Below are positions 41,737-50,839 of a stretch of DNA of 64,000 nt, piece by piece. Every line of letters starts with the position of its first letter. The stretch's first letter is position 1. The position numbers were made by a program, and so were the translations under genes. The notes beneath the pieces were generated by a model. That model was given only the letters and a program-made list of their open reading frames with translations. It had not been told where the DNA came from and searched no databases. The DNA is from Gammaproteobacteria bacterium (GTDB lineage Bacteria > Pseudomonadota > Gammaproteobacteria > Burkholderiales > Burkholderiaceae_B), in the NCBI GenBank assembly GCA_030832095.1, contig JAURJT010000028.1, positions 83,046 through 147,045 on the forward strand, written 5' to 3'.

Positions 41737-42721
41737 TGGCAAAAGCCACTTGGCCAGCAAAGTGGCAAGCCACTAAATGCCTCTGCCCTTTGTCTTGCAT
41801 GGCGGGCGCAATCTCAAGGCAAGGCTCTTTTGCCAGTGGGCAACGCGAAGCAAACACACAGCCTTTAATCTTTTGCTTCAAACTTGGCACTAAGCCCGGG
41901 ATTTCTTTCAAGCGCGAACTGTGACCTTCGAGCGACGCGCCCAGTTTAGGCACCGCACCAAGCAAGCCTTGCGTATAAGGGTGCAAGGGGTGCGCAAACA
42001 GCTCGCCCACAGGCGCTTCTTCAACTTTACGCCCGGCATACATCACCATGACGCGCTCGGCCACTTCGGCCACTACGCCCAAGTCGTGGGTAATCAACAC
42101 GATCGCAGCACCAATCTTGTTTTTAAGATCGGCCATCAAATCCAAAATCTGCGCTTGAATCGTGACATCTAAAGCCGTAGTCGGCTCATCAGCAATCAAC
42201 AAACGTGGATTACAAGCCAAGGCCATCGCGATCATTACCCGCTGACGCATGCCACCAGACAATTGATGCGGGTACTCATTTAAGCGGCGTGGCGCCTCTG
42301 AAATCCCAACAAGCTCTAACATTTCAGTGGCACGCGCGTTAGCCTGCTGGCTGCTAATCGCTTGATGCAACAGCAGGGTTTCGCGCAATTGCCGGCCAAT
42401 GGTGAGCACAGGATTCAAGCTCGTCATCGGCTCTTGAAAAATCATCGAGATCGCGTTGCCGCGAATCGACTGCATTTGTTTTTCAGACAGCGTTAACAGG
42501 TCTTGATCCATAAAACGGATCGAGCCAGCGATTTTTCCGGGTGGCTCAGAGATCAGCCGCAAAATTGACATTGCGGTGACCGACTTGCCGCAACCCGACT
42601 CGCCCACGATGGCGAGCGTCTCACCTTCATTGACTGAAAAACTGACACCATCGACCGCACGGTTCACACCATCGGGGGTGCGAAAGTGGGTTTGCAAATT
42701 CTCGACTTCAAGCAAGGCCAA
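41729..42721 (-). CDS. ABC transporter ATPase, OppD/DppD type
   Basis: 330 residues. Walker A GESGCGKSV, Q-loop MIFQEPMTSLNP, signature QLSGGMRQR, Walker B LLIADEPTTALD, and the C-terminal Cys pattern CVFASRCPLAKEPC. It lies 13 bases after the DppC-type gene. It forms a heterodimer with the OppF-type protein encoded next. Confidence 0.95.
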   Translation of the reverse strand: MALLEVENLQTHFRTPDGVNRAVDGVSFSVNEGETLAIVGESGCGKSVTAMSILRLISEPPGKIAGSIRFMDQDLLTLSEKQMQSIRGNAISMIFQEPMTSLNPVLTIGRQLRETLLLHQAISSQQANARATEMLELVGISEAPRRLNEYPHQLSGGMRQRVMIAMALACNPRLLIADEPTTALDVTIQAQILDLMADLKNKIGAAIVLITHDLGVVAEVAERVMVMYAGRKVEEAPVGELFAHPLHPYTQGLLGAVPKLGASLEGHSSRLKEIPGLVPSLKQKIKGCVFASRCPLAKEPCLEIAPAMQDKGQRHLVACHFAGQVAFANE

Positions 42722-42734
42722 AAGAGTTCTCCGG

Positions 42735-43625
42735 TTAAGCTGACTTAGATTTACGCGGGTCTAGCACATCGCGAAATCCGTCACCTAACAAATTCACTGC
42801 CAACACCGTGAGTGATAAAAACACCGCCGGGAAAAAAATAATATATGGCTTGATCTGAAACAGCGTACGGCCGTCAGCCATGATGTTGCCCCAAGACGGA
42901 ATGATTGGCGGCACACCGGCACCGATAAACGACAGGATCGATTCGGTGATCATGGCAGACGCGCAAATATAAGTCGCCTGCACCGTCAAAGGCGCGAGCG
43001 TGTTAGGCAAGATGTGACGCCAGATCAACATTGGCGTGCGGCAACCACAAGAGATCGCTGCATCAACGTAGGGCTGCTCGCGCAGCGTCAACACCACACC
43101 ACGCACCAGACGAGATACACGCGGGATCTCGGCAATGGTGATCGCAATGATCACGTTCTCAACGCTTGCACGTGTGAGTGCCATCAGCGCGATCGCCAAC
43201 AAAATCGGCGGGATCGACATGAGGCCATCCATGATGCGCATAATGATTGAATCTGCTCGGCGAATGGTGCCAGAGACCAAACCGATCAGCAAACCGCTTG
43301 CAGACGCCAACAGGGCCACCGAAAAGCCAACCGTCAACGACACCCTGGCGCCGTACAGCACACGCGAATAGATATCGCGACCGAACGCATCGGTGCCAAA
43401 CCAGTTTTCCCACGAGGGTTCGCGATTACGCTTAATCGGTTCGAGTGCGGTCGGATCAACGGTGCCCAACCAAGGTGCTGCGACTGCCAAGAACAACATA
43501 CTCAGCAGCAAGGCCAGACCAATCGCAATGGTTGGATTATTTAAGAGAAACCCAACCCAACCTGTACGGATGCGTTTAGGGGGCAAAATATCAGGTAGCG
43601 CAGGTGCTGCAGCATAGGTAGTCAT
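42735..43625 (-). CDS. ABC permease, DppC/OppC type
   Basis: 296 residues with an N-terminal membrane helix, a periplasmic loop (APWLGTVDPTALEPIKRN and GTDAFGRDIYSRVLYGAR, the OppC signature), and five further helices with the EAA loop (DAAISCGCRTPMLIWRHILP). ATG 43625 overlaps the DppB-type stop by one base. Confidence 0.95.
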   Translation of the reverse strand: MTTYAAAPALPDILPPKRIRTGWVGFLLNNPTIAIGLALLLSMLFLAVAAPWLGTVDPTALEPIKRNREPSWENWFGTDAFGRDIYSRVLYGARVSLTVGFSVALLASASGLLIGLVSGTIRRADSIIMRIMDGLMSIPPILLAIALMALTRASVENVIIAITIAEIPRVSRLVRGVVLTLREQPYVDAAISCGCRTPMLIWRHILPNTLAPLTVQATYICASAMITESILSFIGAGVPPIIPSWGNIMADGRTLFQIKPYIIFFPAVFLSLTVLAVNLLGDGFRDVLDPRKSKSA

Positions 43626-44566
43626 TAGTAACGAATCCTGGGGTCAATCACGGTATAGATCACATCAACGAGCAAGTTCACCAAGACGTAAACAAAGCTG
43701 AACACCACCACCAAGCCTTGAATGAGCGGGTAGTCACGACGCACGATCGCATCAATCGTTAAACGCCCGAGCCCAGGGATGGCAAACACACTCTCGGTGA
43801 CCACTGCGCCGCCGATCAGCAACGCAATGCCAATACCGATCACAGTCACCACCGGTACAGCCGCATTTTTTAACGCGTGCAAAAACAGGATGCCCATCTG
43901 CCCCATGCCTTTGGCCTTGGCGGTGCGAATGTAATCTTGCGACAACACTTCGAGCATCGTGGCGCGAGTGATACGCGCAATCAAGGCGATGTAGACGAAA
44001 CCCAACGCGATCGACGGCAGAACGAGCGTTTCAAACCAAGGCCAAAAGCCCTTCGAAAAAGACACGTAGCCTTGAACCGGAAACCAATCAAGCTCAAGCG
44101 CTAAGAAATATGCCAGTAAATAACCGACCACGAATACCGGAACCGAAAAGCCAGCCACCGAAATCGCCATGATGCCGCGATCGATCCAGGTGCCTGATTT
44201 CCAGGCTGCGATCACACCAATTGGCACAGCCACGGTAATCGCAATAATCAGCGTCATCACCATGAGAGATAAGGTTGGCTCAACGCGTTGCGCGATCAAC
44301 TCTCGCACGGGCATGCCAGTAAACATCGAGGTACCAAGATCGCCCTGCAGCAGATTGAAGAACCACTCAGAAAACCGCAGCAAGAAGGGTCTGTCTAGGC
44401 CAAGGCTTTTACGGATTTTTTCAACATCTTCAGGACTGGCCTGATCACCCGCAATCACAGCAGCCGGATCGCCCGGAGCAATGTAGAGCAAGCTAAACAC
44501 AAAGAGCGCCACAATCATCATCACCGGGATGGTTGCAAAGACGCGTCTGGCAATATAACTAAACAT
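43625..44566 (-). CDS. ABC permease, DppB/OppB type
   Basis: 313 residues. The N-terminus YIARRVFATIPVMMIVALFV and the PGDPAAVIAGDQASPEDVEK loop are typical of the DppB family, and the EAA loop is YIRTAKAKGMGQMGILFLHA. It has six membrane helices. It lies 114 bases after the binding protein gene, separated by a strong hairpin. Confidence 0.95.
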   Translation of the reverse strand: MFSYIARRVFATIPVMMIVALFVFSLLYIAPGDPAAVIAGDQASPEDVEKIRKSLGLDRPFLLRFSEWFFNLLQGDLGTSMFTGMPVRELIAQRVEPTLSLMVMTLIIAITVAVPIGVIAAWKSGTWIDRGIMAISVAGFSVPVFVVGYLLAYFLALELDWFPVQGYVSFSKGFWPWFETLVLPSIALGFVYIALIARITRATMLEVLSQDYIRTAKAKGMGQMGILFLHALKNAAVPVVTVIGIGIALLIGGAVVTESVFAIPGLGRLTIDAIVRRDYPLIQGLVVVFSFVYVLVNLLVDVIYTVIDPRIRY

Positions 44567-44627
44567 AAATGTATTTGAATCCGTCAGGCAAAGCGAACCT
44601 TACGCAAAAGGTAAGGCGTCAAGCAAG

Positions 44628-44663
44628 TCGCTCAGCGGGCATCGAAGGATACACGCTGAGCGA
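44628..44663 (-). other. intercistronic hairpin between binding protein and permease genes
   Basis: TCGCTCAGCG (44628-44637) pairs perfectly with CGCTGAGCGA (44654-44663), with a 16-base loop. It lies just after the binding protein stop on the minus strand. No U-run follows on that strand, so partial termination or protection of the upstream message, giving more binding protein than permease, is more likely than full termination. Confidence 0.6.
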
Positions 44664-44680
44664 AAACTTAAGCGAAGAGA

Positions 44681-46282
44681 TTAAGTTTTTTTAACGCCTG
44701 CAAACCAAGGCAACGGGCCACCGACGATGCCGGTGACATTTTTACGCCAAGCTTGGTACGAATAGAAGAAGCCCGTGGGGATGTAGACAACATCTTCCAT
44801 GGCTGCTTTGTTAGTCGCGGCAATCGCGGCTTTTTCGGCCTCGAGATTAGGCGCTGCAAACCAGGCGTCAACACCTTTCTCAACATCCGCATTAGACGGC
44901 CAACCGAACCAAGCCTTATCACCGTTGGCACGCACGCCCACGTTACCGGCAATCGTTGCGGTATCCGCACCAGCATGCCATGTATGGAACATGCTCCAAC
45001 CACCTTTGCCGGGCTCGTTCTTCGAAGCACGACGCTGTCCGACCGTACCCCAGTCAGTTGCCACAAAATCAACGGTCATCCCAATCTTTTTCAGGATGTC
45101 GGCGGTGATCTCGCCCATTGCCTTGGTGAAAGGATTATCTTGTGCGACCAAGCAGGTGACTGGCTGGCCTTTGTAGCCGGCCTCTGCCAGGAGCTTTTTG
45201 GCGCCTTCAATATTGCCATTGCCTTTGAACATATCGCCACCGGCCTCTGAGTAGAGCGCGGTGCCTGGGGTAAAGAAGCTTGGGCATTTTTTCCAGAGTT
45301 TTTCATCTGAGCCAACCACGGCTCGCATGTAGTTCTCTTGGTTGACGGCCATTTGCACGGCGCGACGGATTTTGACGTCGTTAAAGGGTGCGTGCAGATG
45401 ATTCAAGCGGAACGAACCGATGTTACCGAGCGGATCGGCGATATCGACCGAGATGTTGCGATTACGCTTGAGCAAAGGCACCAAGTCAGAAATCGGGCTT
45501 TCCCACCAATCGACTTCACCGTTTTGCAGCGCGGCTGAGGCGGTGGCTGGATCAGGCATGATGATCCATTCAATACGATCGAAATTGATGACTTTGCCAC
45601 CCGCGTACCAGTTGGTAGGCTCATTGCGCGGCTGATAATCGTTAAAGCGTTCGAACACAGCCAGCGCACCGGGTTTCCATTCGCTGCGACCAAACTTCAT
45701 TGGACCAGAGCCGATGTACTCTTCGATTTGTTTAAAGGGGTCAGTTTTTGCAATGCGTTCGGGCATGATGAAACAGCACGGCGTACCGACTTTACCCAAC
45801 GCCAGCATCATTTTTGGATACGGAGCAGAGAGCACCCACTTGAAGGTCGTGTCATTGACTGCGACCAACTCTTTTTGCAACGCTTTTAGCATCAAGCCCA
45901 TCGGGTCACGTGCCGACCAGCGCGTGATACTGGCCACACAGTCAACCGCACGCACGGGCGCGCCGTCATGAAACTTTAAGCCAGAGCGTAATTTAAACGT
46001 CCAGGTCAGGCCGTCGCTACTGACTTCTTCACTGTCGATCATCTGACGCTTAGGTACCAACTTGTCGTCACAACCGTAAAGTGTGTCCCAAACCAGCTGC
46101 GAGGCATTGCGTACAACATACTGCGTGCCCCAAATTGGGTCAAAGTTGGCCAGGTTGGCCTGTGGCACAAACTTAAGCACTCGATTTGAGGCTTGTGAAA
46201 ATGCTGGTGCCCCAATCACGCCGGTAGCGGCGAGACTCAAGCCGGCGGCGCCTTTCAGCATATCGCGACGATTGAAATTCAT
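44681..46282 (-). CDS. peptide-type ABC substrate-binding protein (SBP_bac_5), Tat signal
   Basis: 533 residues from ATG 46282 (AAGGGG six bases upstream). The N-terminus MNFNRRDMLKGAAGLSLAAT is a twin-arginine signal, cleaved after APAFSQ. The domain has the family's opening (FVPQANLANFDPIWGTQYVV), SEEVSSDGLTWTFKLRSGLK and DGAPVRAVDCVASITRW. It binds peptides, opines or similar ligands in the periplasm. It is the first gene of a five-gene operon with two permeases and two ATPases. Confidence 0.95.
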   Translation of the reverse strand: MNFNRRDMLKGAAGLSLAATGVIGAPAFSQASNRVLKFVPQANLANFDPIWGTQYVVRNASQLVWDTLYGCDDKLVPKRQMIDSEEVSSDGLTWTFKLRSGLKFHDGAPVRAVDCVASITRWSARDPMGLMLKALQKELVAVNDTTFKWVLSAPYPKMMLALGKVGTPCCFIMPERIAKTDPFKQIEEYIGSGPMKFGRSEWKPGALAVFERFNDYQPRNEPTNWYAGGKVINFDRIEWIIMPDPATASAALQNGEVDWWESPISDLVPLLKRNRNISVDIADPLGNIGSFRLNHLHAPFNDVKIRRAVQMAVNQENYMRAVVGSDEKLWKKCPSFFTPGTALYSEAGGDMFKGNGNIEGAKKLLAEAGYKGQPVTCLVAQDNPFTKAMGEITADILKKIGMTVDFVATDWGTVGQRRASKNEPGKGGWSMFHTWHAGADTATIAGNVGVRANGDKAWFGWPSNADVEKGVDAWFAAPNLEAEKAAIAATNKAAMEDVVYIPTGFFYSYQAWRKNVTGIVGGPLPWFAGVKKT

Positions 46283-46638
46283 AGATAACCCCTTGTGATT
46301 AAGAACGCTTCTTATATTTAAGCTCAGGATGACCAAGCAAAAAACATGCCTGATAAAAGCAACCGCCTATAAAATAACCAACTTGTTGGCTAACATTCAC
46401 TAAAACTAAAAATCAACCCTCAACCCGAGTACTTCGGTCTTTGGATAACCGCCACAAAAACTCAAACAGCCACTCAAAAAATTAGCGACTGCAAGTTTGC
46501 GCTACGAGACAGGTGGCTAATTTTTATTTAGCCACACAATCCAGACACTTAATGAGTCTATCGCCTAGAATTGATAATAGCAATTTCTGTTTACCCTGAC
46601 TTGTAGTCCCATAAACCGATAACACCCGGAGCAAACCG
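46283..46638. promoter_or_regulatory. divergent region between ABC operon and Bug gene, with competing hairpins
   Basis: 356 bases without a gene. Three related segments lie at 46477-46535: AAAAATTAGC (46477-46486), GTGGCTAATTTTT (46513-46525) and TTAGCCAC (46528-46535). The middle one can pair with either neighbour, giving two mutually exclusive stems. Promoters for both divergent units must lie here, but I cannot place -35/-10 boxes with confidence. Confidence 0.5.
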
Positions 46639-47616
46639 ATGAATACTCTTACGCGCCTAGCGCAACTCGCCCTGACCACAGCGCTAGCAACGGTTTCGTT
46701 CGCTGCCGCTGCACAGGCTTATCCTGACAAGGCCATCAAGATTTTGATCCCCTTCCCCCCAGGTGGTGGAACAGACTTCGTCTCTCGTATGGTGGGCACG
46801 AAACTCGGCGAACTGACTGGCTGGCAGATCGTGCTTGAAAACCGCCCCGGCGCCGGCGGAAACCTAGCCATCGAGGCGGCATCAAAAGCACCGGCAGATG
46901 GCTATACCCTGGTGATGGGTCAAACAGACAACATGATGCTCGGCCCTTGGCTGTATACCAACCTTTCGTATGACAGCGTAAAAAGTTTTGCTCCCGTGGT
47001 GCAGCTCTCGGTCACACCCGCAGCGGTTGGCAGCGCAGCCAACTCAAGCATTAAAACTCCGCAAGACTTAATCGCAAAGGGCAAAACGCCCGAAGGCTTG
47101 AAATGGTCAACCGCCGGTGCAGGTACGCTTGGCCACCTGGTTGGCGAAGATTTTAAAAAACGTACAAACATCAATTTGCTGCAAGTGCCCTATAAGGGTG
47201 CATCGCCCGCTATCACCGACGTCATGGGTGGTCAGGTCGACGTCTACATCGGCACGCTCACTTCACTGGTCCCACTCATGAAAAGCGGCAGGCTCACGGG
47301 GGTAGCCGTCACAACGGCCAAACGTTCGGTTGATTTTCCTGATATCCCAACGCTGGATGAAAGTGGCGCAAAAGGGATGGATTTCAATATCTGGATGGGC
47401 ATGTTTGCTCCAGCCGGCACCCCGCCAAACGTCATCGCGCTTTTAAACAAAGAAACGAACCGCGTACTGCAATCGCCCGACCTCATCGAAAAGTTCAAAG
47501 CAGGCGGGGTCTCTGCGGGCGGCGGCACCTCGGATTCGTTTGCCGAGTTTGTCAAAGCAGATTACGCCAAGTGGGGCGCCTTGGTTAAGGCTTCAGGCAT
47601 CAAGCTCACCGATTAA
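46639..47616 (+). CDS. Bug/TctC-family periplasmic binding protein 4
   Basis: 325 residues, with CGGAG eight bases before ATG 46639. A signal peptide ends AAAQAYP. Landmarks are IKILIPFPPGGGTDFVSRMV, IVLENRPGAGGNLAIEAAS, ADGYTLVMGQTDNMMLG and VPYKGASPAITDVMGGQVDV. It is divergent from the ABC operon and followed by a terminator. It is a monocistronic carboxylate-binding or sensor protein. Confidence 0.95.
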   Translation: MNTLTRLAQLALTTALATVSFAAAAQAYPDKAIKILIPFPPGGGTDFVSRMVGTKLGELTGWQIVLENRPGAGGNLAIEAASKAPADGYTLVMGQTDNMMLGPWLYTNLSYDSVKSFAPVVQLSVTPAAVGSAANSSIKTPQDLIAKGKTPEGLKWSTAGAGTLGHLVGEDFKKRTNINLLQVPYKGASPAITDVMGGQVDVYIGTLTSLVPLMKSGRLTGVAVTTAKRSVDFPDIPTLDESGAKGMDFNIWMGMFAPAGTPPNVIALLNKETNRVLQSPDLIEKFKAGGVSAGGGTSDSFAEFVKADYAKWGALVKASGIKLTD

Positions 47617-47643
47617 ATGCCGGTAAACAGTCGAGGACCGATA

Positions 47644-47686
47644 GTGTGAGCAAAACTGCACCGCCTTTGCGTTGATTTGCTCGCAC
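47644..47686. terminator. bidirectional terminator, Bug gene / flavin reductase gene
   Basis: GTGTGAGCAAA (47644-47654) pairs with TTTGCTCGCAC (47676-47686), one G-U pair, between convergent stops at 47616 and 47702. Confidence 0.75.
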
Positions 47687-47701
47687 TTCTTGTGGCATTT
47701 T

Positions 47702-48874
47702 TTATTTTGGAAGCGGATCGCCTGAGGGCGCCAAGCCAAATTTTGACAACGCGTTCGCACGGCGCTGCAACCACCAACCCGACGATTCGTTCCAATGCTT
47801 AAACTCGGCATCGGGCGCCAAGTTCTGCAAAGCGTGTAGCGGCCAAAATGGGTCGTACAGTGCCTGACGACCCACTGCGATCAGATCAGACTGACCCGAC
47901 TGCACAATATCCTCGGCCTGCTGCGGATACAAAATCAAACCCACCGCCATGCTGGGAACCCCAGCCGCGTTTTTAATTTGCTCGGCATAGGGCACCTGAT
48001 AGCCCAAGCCTTTAATTGAATTTTGCACCGTCGGCGAACCGTTGATACCACCCGACGAGCAATCGACGATGTCAACACCACGCTCAGCCAAGAGCGGTGC
48101 AATCGCTAACGAGTCGTCAAGACTCCAGCCCTCTTTGCCTGCACCGTCTTCAATCGAGATCCTAAAAAAGAGCGGCTTGTGGCTGGGCCAGTTTGCGCGA
48201 ATTTCAGAGGTGACATCCAACGCAAATTTCATACGCTTGTTCAAATCACCACCATAGGCATCTTGGCGGTTGTTAGTCACTGGGCTCAAAAAGCTCGAAA
48301 TCAAATATCCATGAGCGCCATGAATTTCAACGATATCAAACCCTGCGCGATCAGCGCGCGCCACGGCCTCACCAAACTTTACAATCAGCTCTTCAATCTC
48401 TGGGATCGTTAAGGCGTGTGGCTTCGGAAATTCAGGTCCATAAGATAAATCAGAGGGGCCGCGTGGTGTCCAGGGCGCCTCGCCGTGTGCCGCGTCGGCT
48501 GCAGTCAGAGGCCCACCACCCTCCCACACGCGTTGGCTTGAACCTTTGCGACCCGAATGGCCGATCTGAATTGCAGCCAGCGCACCTTGTGAGTGAACGA
48601 AATCCGTCACGCGCTTTAAACCCGGAATAAACTCATCAGACCACAAGCCCAAGTCACCATGAGTAATGCGCCCCGCCTCTTCAACAGACACCACTTCAGT
48701 CATCACGGTGCCAAAGCCACCCAAGGCAAACTTACCGTAGTGCGCCAGATGCCAGTCGGTCGCAAACCCGTTTTCAGCGCGGTACTGCATCATTGGCGCG
48801 AGCACGAGACGATTGGGCAGGGTCACGCCACGCAAGGGCATGGGGCGAAACAATAAAGGGGTATCAGTGTTCAT
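47702..48874 (-). CDS. NADH:flavin oxidoreductase, old yellow enzyme (YqjM-like)
   Basis: 390 residues, a TIM-barrel FMN enzyme. Landmarks are LPNRLVLAPMMQY at the N-terminus, IQIGHSGRKGSS (substrate/FMN His and Arg), DIVEIHGAHGYLISSFLSP, NNRQDAYGG, and DLIAVGRQALYDPFWPL at the phosphate site. YqjM-type enzymes usually have a Cys in the first motif (PMCM); here it is Met, which would change flavin tuning. It reduces activated C=C bonds with NAD(P)H. The cytochrome b561 gene is divergent. Confidence 0.92.
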   Translation of the reverse strand: MNTDTPLLFRPMPLRGVTLPNRLVLAPMMQYRAENGFATDWHLAHYGKFALGGFGTVMTEVVSVEEAGRITHGDLGLWSDEFIPGLKRVTDFVHSQGALAAIQIGHSGRKGSSQRVWEGGGPLTAADAAHGEAPWTPRGPSDLSYGPEFPKPHALTIPEIEELIVKFGEAVARADRAGFDIVEIHGAHGYLISSFLSPVTNNRQDAYGGDLNKRMKFALDVTSEIRANWPSHKPLFFRISIEDGAGKEGWSLDDSLAIAPLLAERGVDIVDCSSGGINGSPTVQNSIKGLGYQVPYAEQIKNAAGVPSMAVGLILYPQQAEDIVQSGQSDLIAVGRQALYDPFWPLHALQNLAPDAEFKHWNESSGWWLQRRANALSKFGLAPSGDPLPK

Positions 48875-48963
48875 AAGAAAAACGGTGTCTCGAGATAATT
48901 TGTTTGAATGTGACTGCTATGCTTGAGTATAGTAGGCGAAGACACATTGAGGATTGAGACCGC

Positions 48964-49521
48964 ATGACACCCTACCGCCCCGCACAACGTCTACTGCATT
49001 GGTTAGTCGCGCTCTGCCTCCCGGTGTTGTTGGTGTTGGGTCTTTGGATGACCGCGCGCGCCAGTGCAAACCTTTGGGATGATCAGACCAACCTGTTGTA
49101 TGGCTTGCACAAAGCGTTGGGCTTTACTGTCTTATTGCTGATGTTGCTGCGCCTTTTTTTCAAGCTGCGCACGGCAGCACCGGCCTACCCTGCAAGCCTT
49201 ACACCGATACGCATGCTTGTTGCCAAAACCATGCACAGGCTGCTGTATGCCTTGCTATTCGCAGTACCGCTTTTGGGCTGGGCTGGGGTGACCGCTTACC
49301 CTGCACTCATCACCGTGGCGGGCTATCACTTGCCAGCGATGCCTTGGGTGACGCAAGACCCAGCGTTAGCAAAACAGTTGTTTGCACTGCACGGCACGCT
49401 TGCCTTTGTGCTCGTCGCCTTGATTGTTTGTCACGTCGCCGCGGCTCTTGGGCATCTTCTTTTCAAGCGTGATGGCGTCTTTGAGCGGATGTGGCCAGGC
49501 AAGTCAGTCAAGTCGCCTTAG
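48964..49521 (+). CDS. cytochrome b561-type membrane protein
   Basis: 185 residues with four membrane helices. Heme-ligand His candidates are in QRLLHWLVAL, YGLHKALGF, KTMHRLLYAL and LFALHGTLAF/VCHVAAALGH, matching the bacterial di-heme cytochrome b561 pattern. It transfers electrons from quinol to periplasmic partners or oxygen. The stop overlaps the convergent permease gene by 14 bases. Confidence 0.92.
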   Translation: MTPYRPAQRLLHWLVALCLPVLLVLGLWMTARASANLWDDQTNLLYGLHKALGFTVLLLMLLRLFFKLRTAAPAYPASLTPIRMLVAKTMHRLLYALLFAVPLLGWAGVTAYPALITVAGYHLPAMPWVTQDPALAKQLFALHGTLAFVLVALIVCHVAAALGHLLFKRDGVFERMWPGKSVKSP

Positions 49522-49969
49522 CTTGCGCGATCTGGGTGATGACCAAACCCGCCAGTAACAGGATGATGCCGAACACCCTGAGCCCGTTGATCGGCTGCAC
49601 GAGCGATTCAAATAAACCGAAGTGGTTGATAAAGCCAGAAAAAACAATCTGAGCAACCATCGCGTACAAAATCACATTTGCGATGCCAAAGCTAGGCGCC
49701 AACCAAGTCACACTAATCACGTAGAAAGCAACGATCAAGCCGCCGGCAAAATCGATTGGCCTGGCCTCGCTTAGTTTTGACCAATTGGGCAGCGCACCGG
49801 TAAACAATATCGCCGTCAGTAAACAAGCCAAAAAACCAACACCGAATAACACGACGGGGGCATGAAGCGGCTCGCCAAGGGTTTTCCCTAAGCGAGCATT
49901 CAAAACGCCCATCACCGGAATCAACGCGCCGGCAGCGGCGGACCAAAGGGCATAACGGATTGAACTCAA
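49508..49969 (-). CDS. DMT-family (YdcZ/DUF606-like) small permease
   Basis: 153 residues from TTG 49969, supported by GGAG at proper distance; the frame extends to 50074 but that part (CRFEAAVFASRAIFS) is not membrane-like. Five hydrophobic helices: YALWSAAAGALIPVMGVLNA, VVLFGVGFLACLLTAILF, FAGGLIVAFYVISVTWLAP, ILYAMVAQIVFSGFI and FGIILLLAGLVITQI. It has the length and opening Pro-x-x-x-x-NA pattern of DUF606 proteins, which are half-size drug/metabolite transporters. Confidence 0.82.
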   Translation of the reverse strand: MSSIRYALWSAAAGALIPVMGVLNARLGKTLGEPLHAPVVLFGVGFLACLLTAILFTGALPNWSKLSEARPIDFAGGLIVAFYVISVTWLAPSFGIANVILYAMVAQIVFSGFINHFGLFESLVQPINGLRVFGIILLLAGLVITQIAQAKAT

Positions 49970-50162
49970 AGGGTGCTCCAGAAAATCGTGATGACCAACC
50001 AACAGGGTGGCTTGAAGGGAAAAAATTGCCCTCGAAGCAAAGACAGCGGCTTCGAAGCGACAAAGTATCATCAAGACAACAAAGTCGCCTCAGGGCTAGA
50101 AAGTCGCTTCAAGACAACAAGGCGACAACGTTAGCCAAGCGGTGACGCATTTAGCGGATTGT

Positions 50163-50675
50163 TTAGCCGCGTTCACGTGTGAACGCCTCAATTTTTGTCC
50201 GGCTTTCAGGGCTGTGCCCAAACGCCTTTAACAGCAATTGGCGCGACCCGAGCTCAAAATCTTCGAACTCAAAACCGGGCGCAACGACGCAACTCACAAA
50301 ACTGCAAGAGGCAGCTTGAGCTGGCTGCGCGGCAAACCAGGTACGCGCCGCGATTGTTAGCTGAAAACAGCCCGAATCAACACCTAAACGCTGCGTTTGA
50401 AGCTGGCCATTTTCTGCAAAACTGTAAATGATCAAATCGCAACCCGAGTGAAAAAACCAGGTTTCGTCAGACTGAATGCGATGCCAGGCCGAGAAATCAT
50501 CACCTGCCAGCAGGTAGTGAATGCTGGTGTAGGCTGAACGCTCTGGCGACCCTGCGCCAGTTTGCACACGTTGCTTGGCGCGGTGCACTTCGGCATAAAA
50601 GCCCCCCTCGGGGTGAGGCACCAACCCATGCTGCTCAATCAACTGCTGCTGTTTACTCAATTTCTGTGCCCTCAT
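50163..50675 (-). CDS. cupin protein (DUF985 type)
   Basis: 170 residues. Family landmarks are LVPHPEGGFYAEVHRA, the cupin segment WHRIQSDETWFFHSGCDL, and CSFVSCVVAPGFEFEDFELG at the C-terminus. The family fold is a single cupin barrel with possible metal His residues in WHRI and FFHSG. The reaction is unknown. Monocistronic; divergent from the region 4 operon. Confidence 0.88.
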   Translation of the reverse strand: MRAQKLSKQQQLIEQHGLVPHPEGGFYAEVHRAKQRVQTGAGSPERSAYTSIHYLLAGDDFSAWHRIQSDETWFFHSGCDLIIYSFAENGQLQTQRLGVDSGCFQLTIAARTWFAAQPAQAASCSFVSCVVAPGFEFEDFELGSRQLLLKAFGHSPESRTKIEAFTRERG

Positions 50676-50839
50676 CGCCCTGTTGAATGATGTTATTTTT
50701 ACTCGCCGAGTAGTAACCTACCTGTCAAAATAAATACGCTTTTTAAACAGCATTACCGTTTATGATGCCTTTACAAAAGTTTGTGACACAAACACTGCAC
50801 GATTGTAAACCTGACCAAAAATACAAAAATCAAATCATA

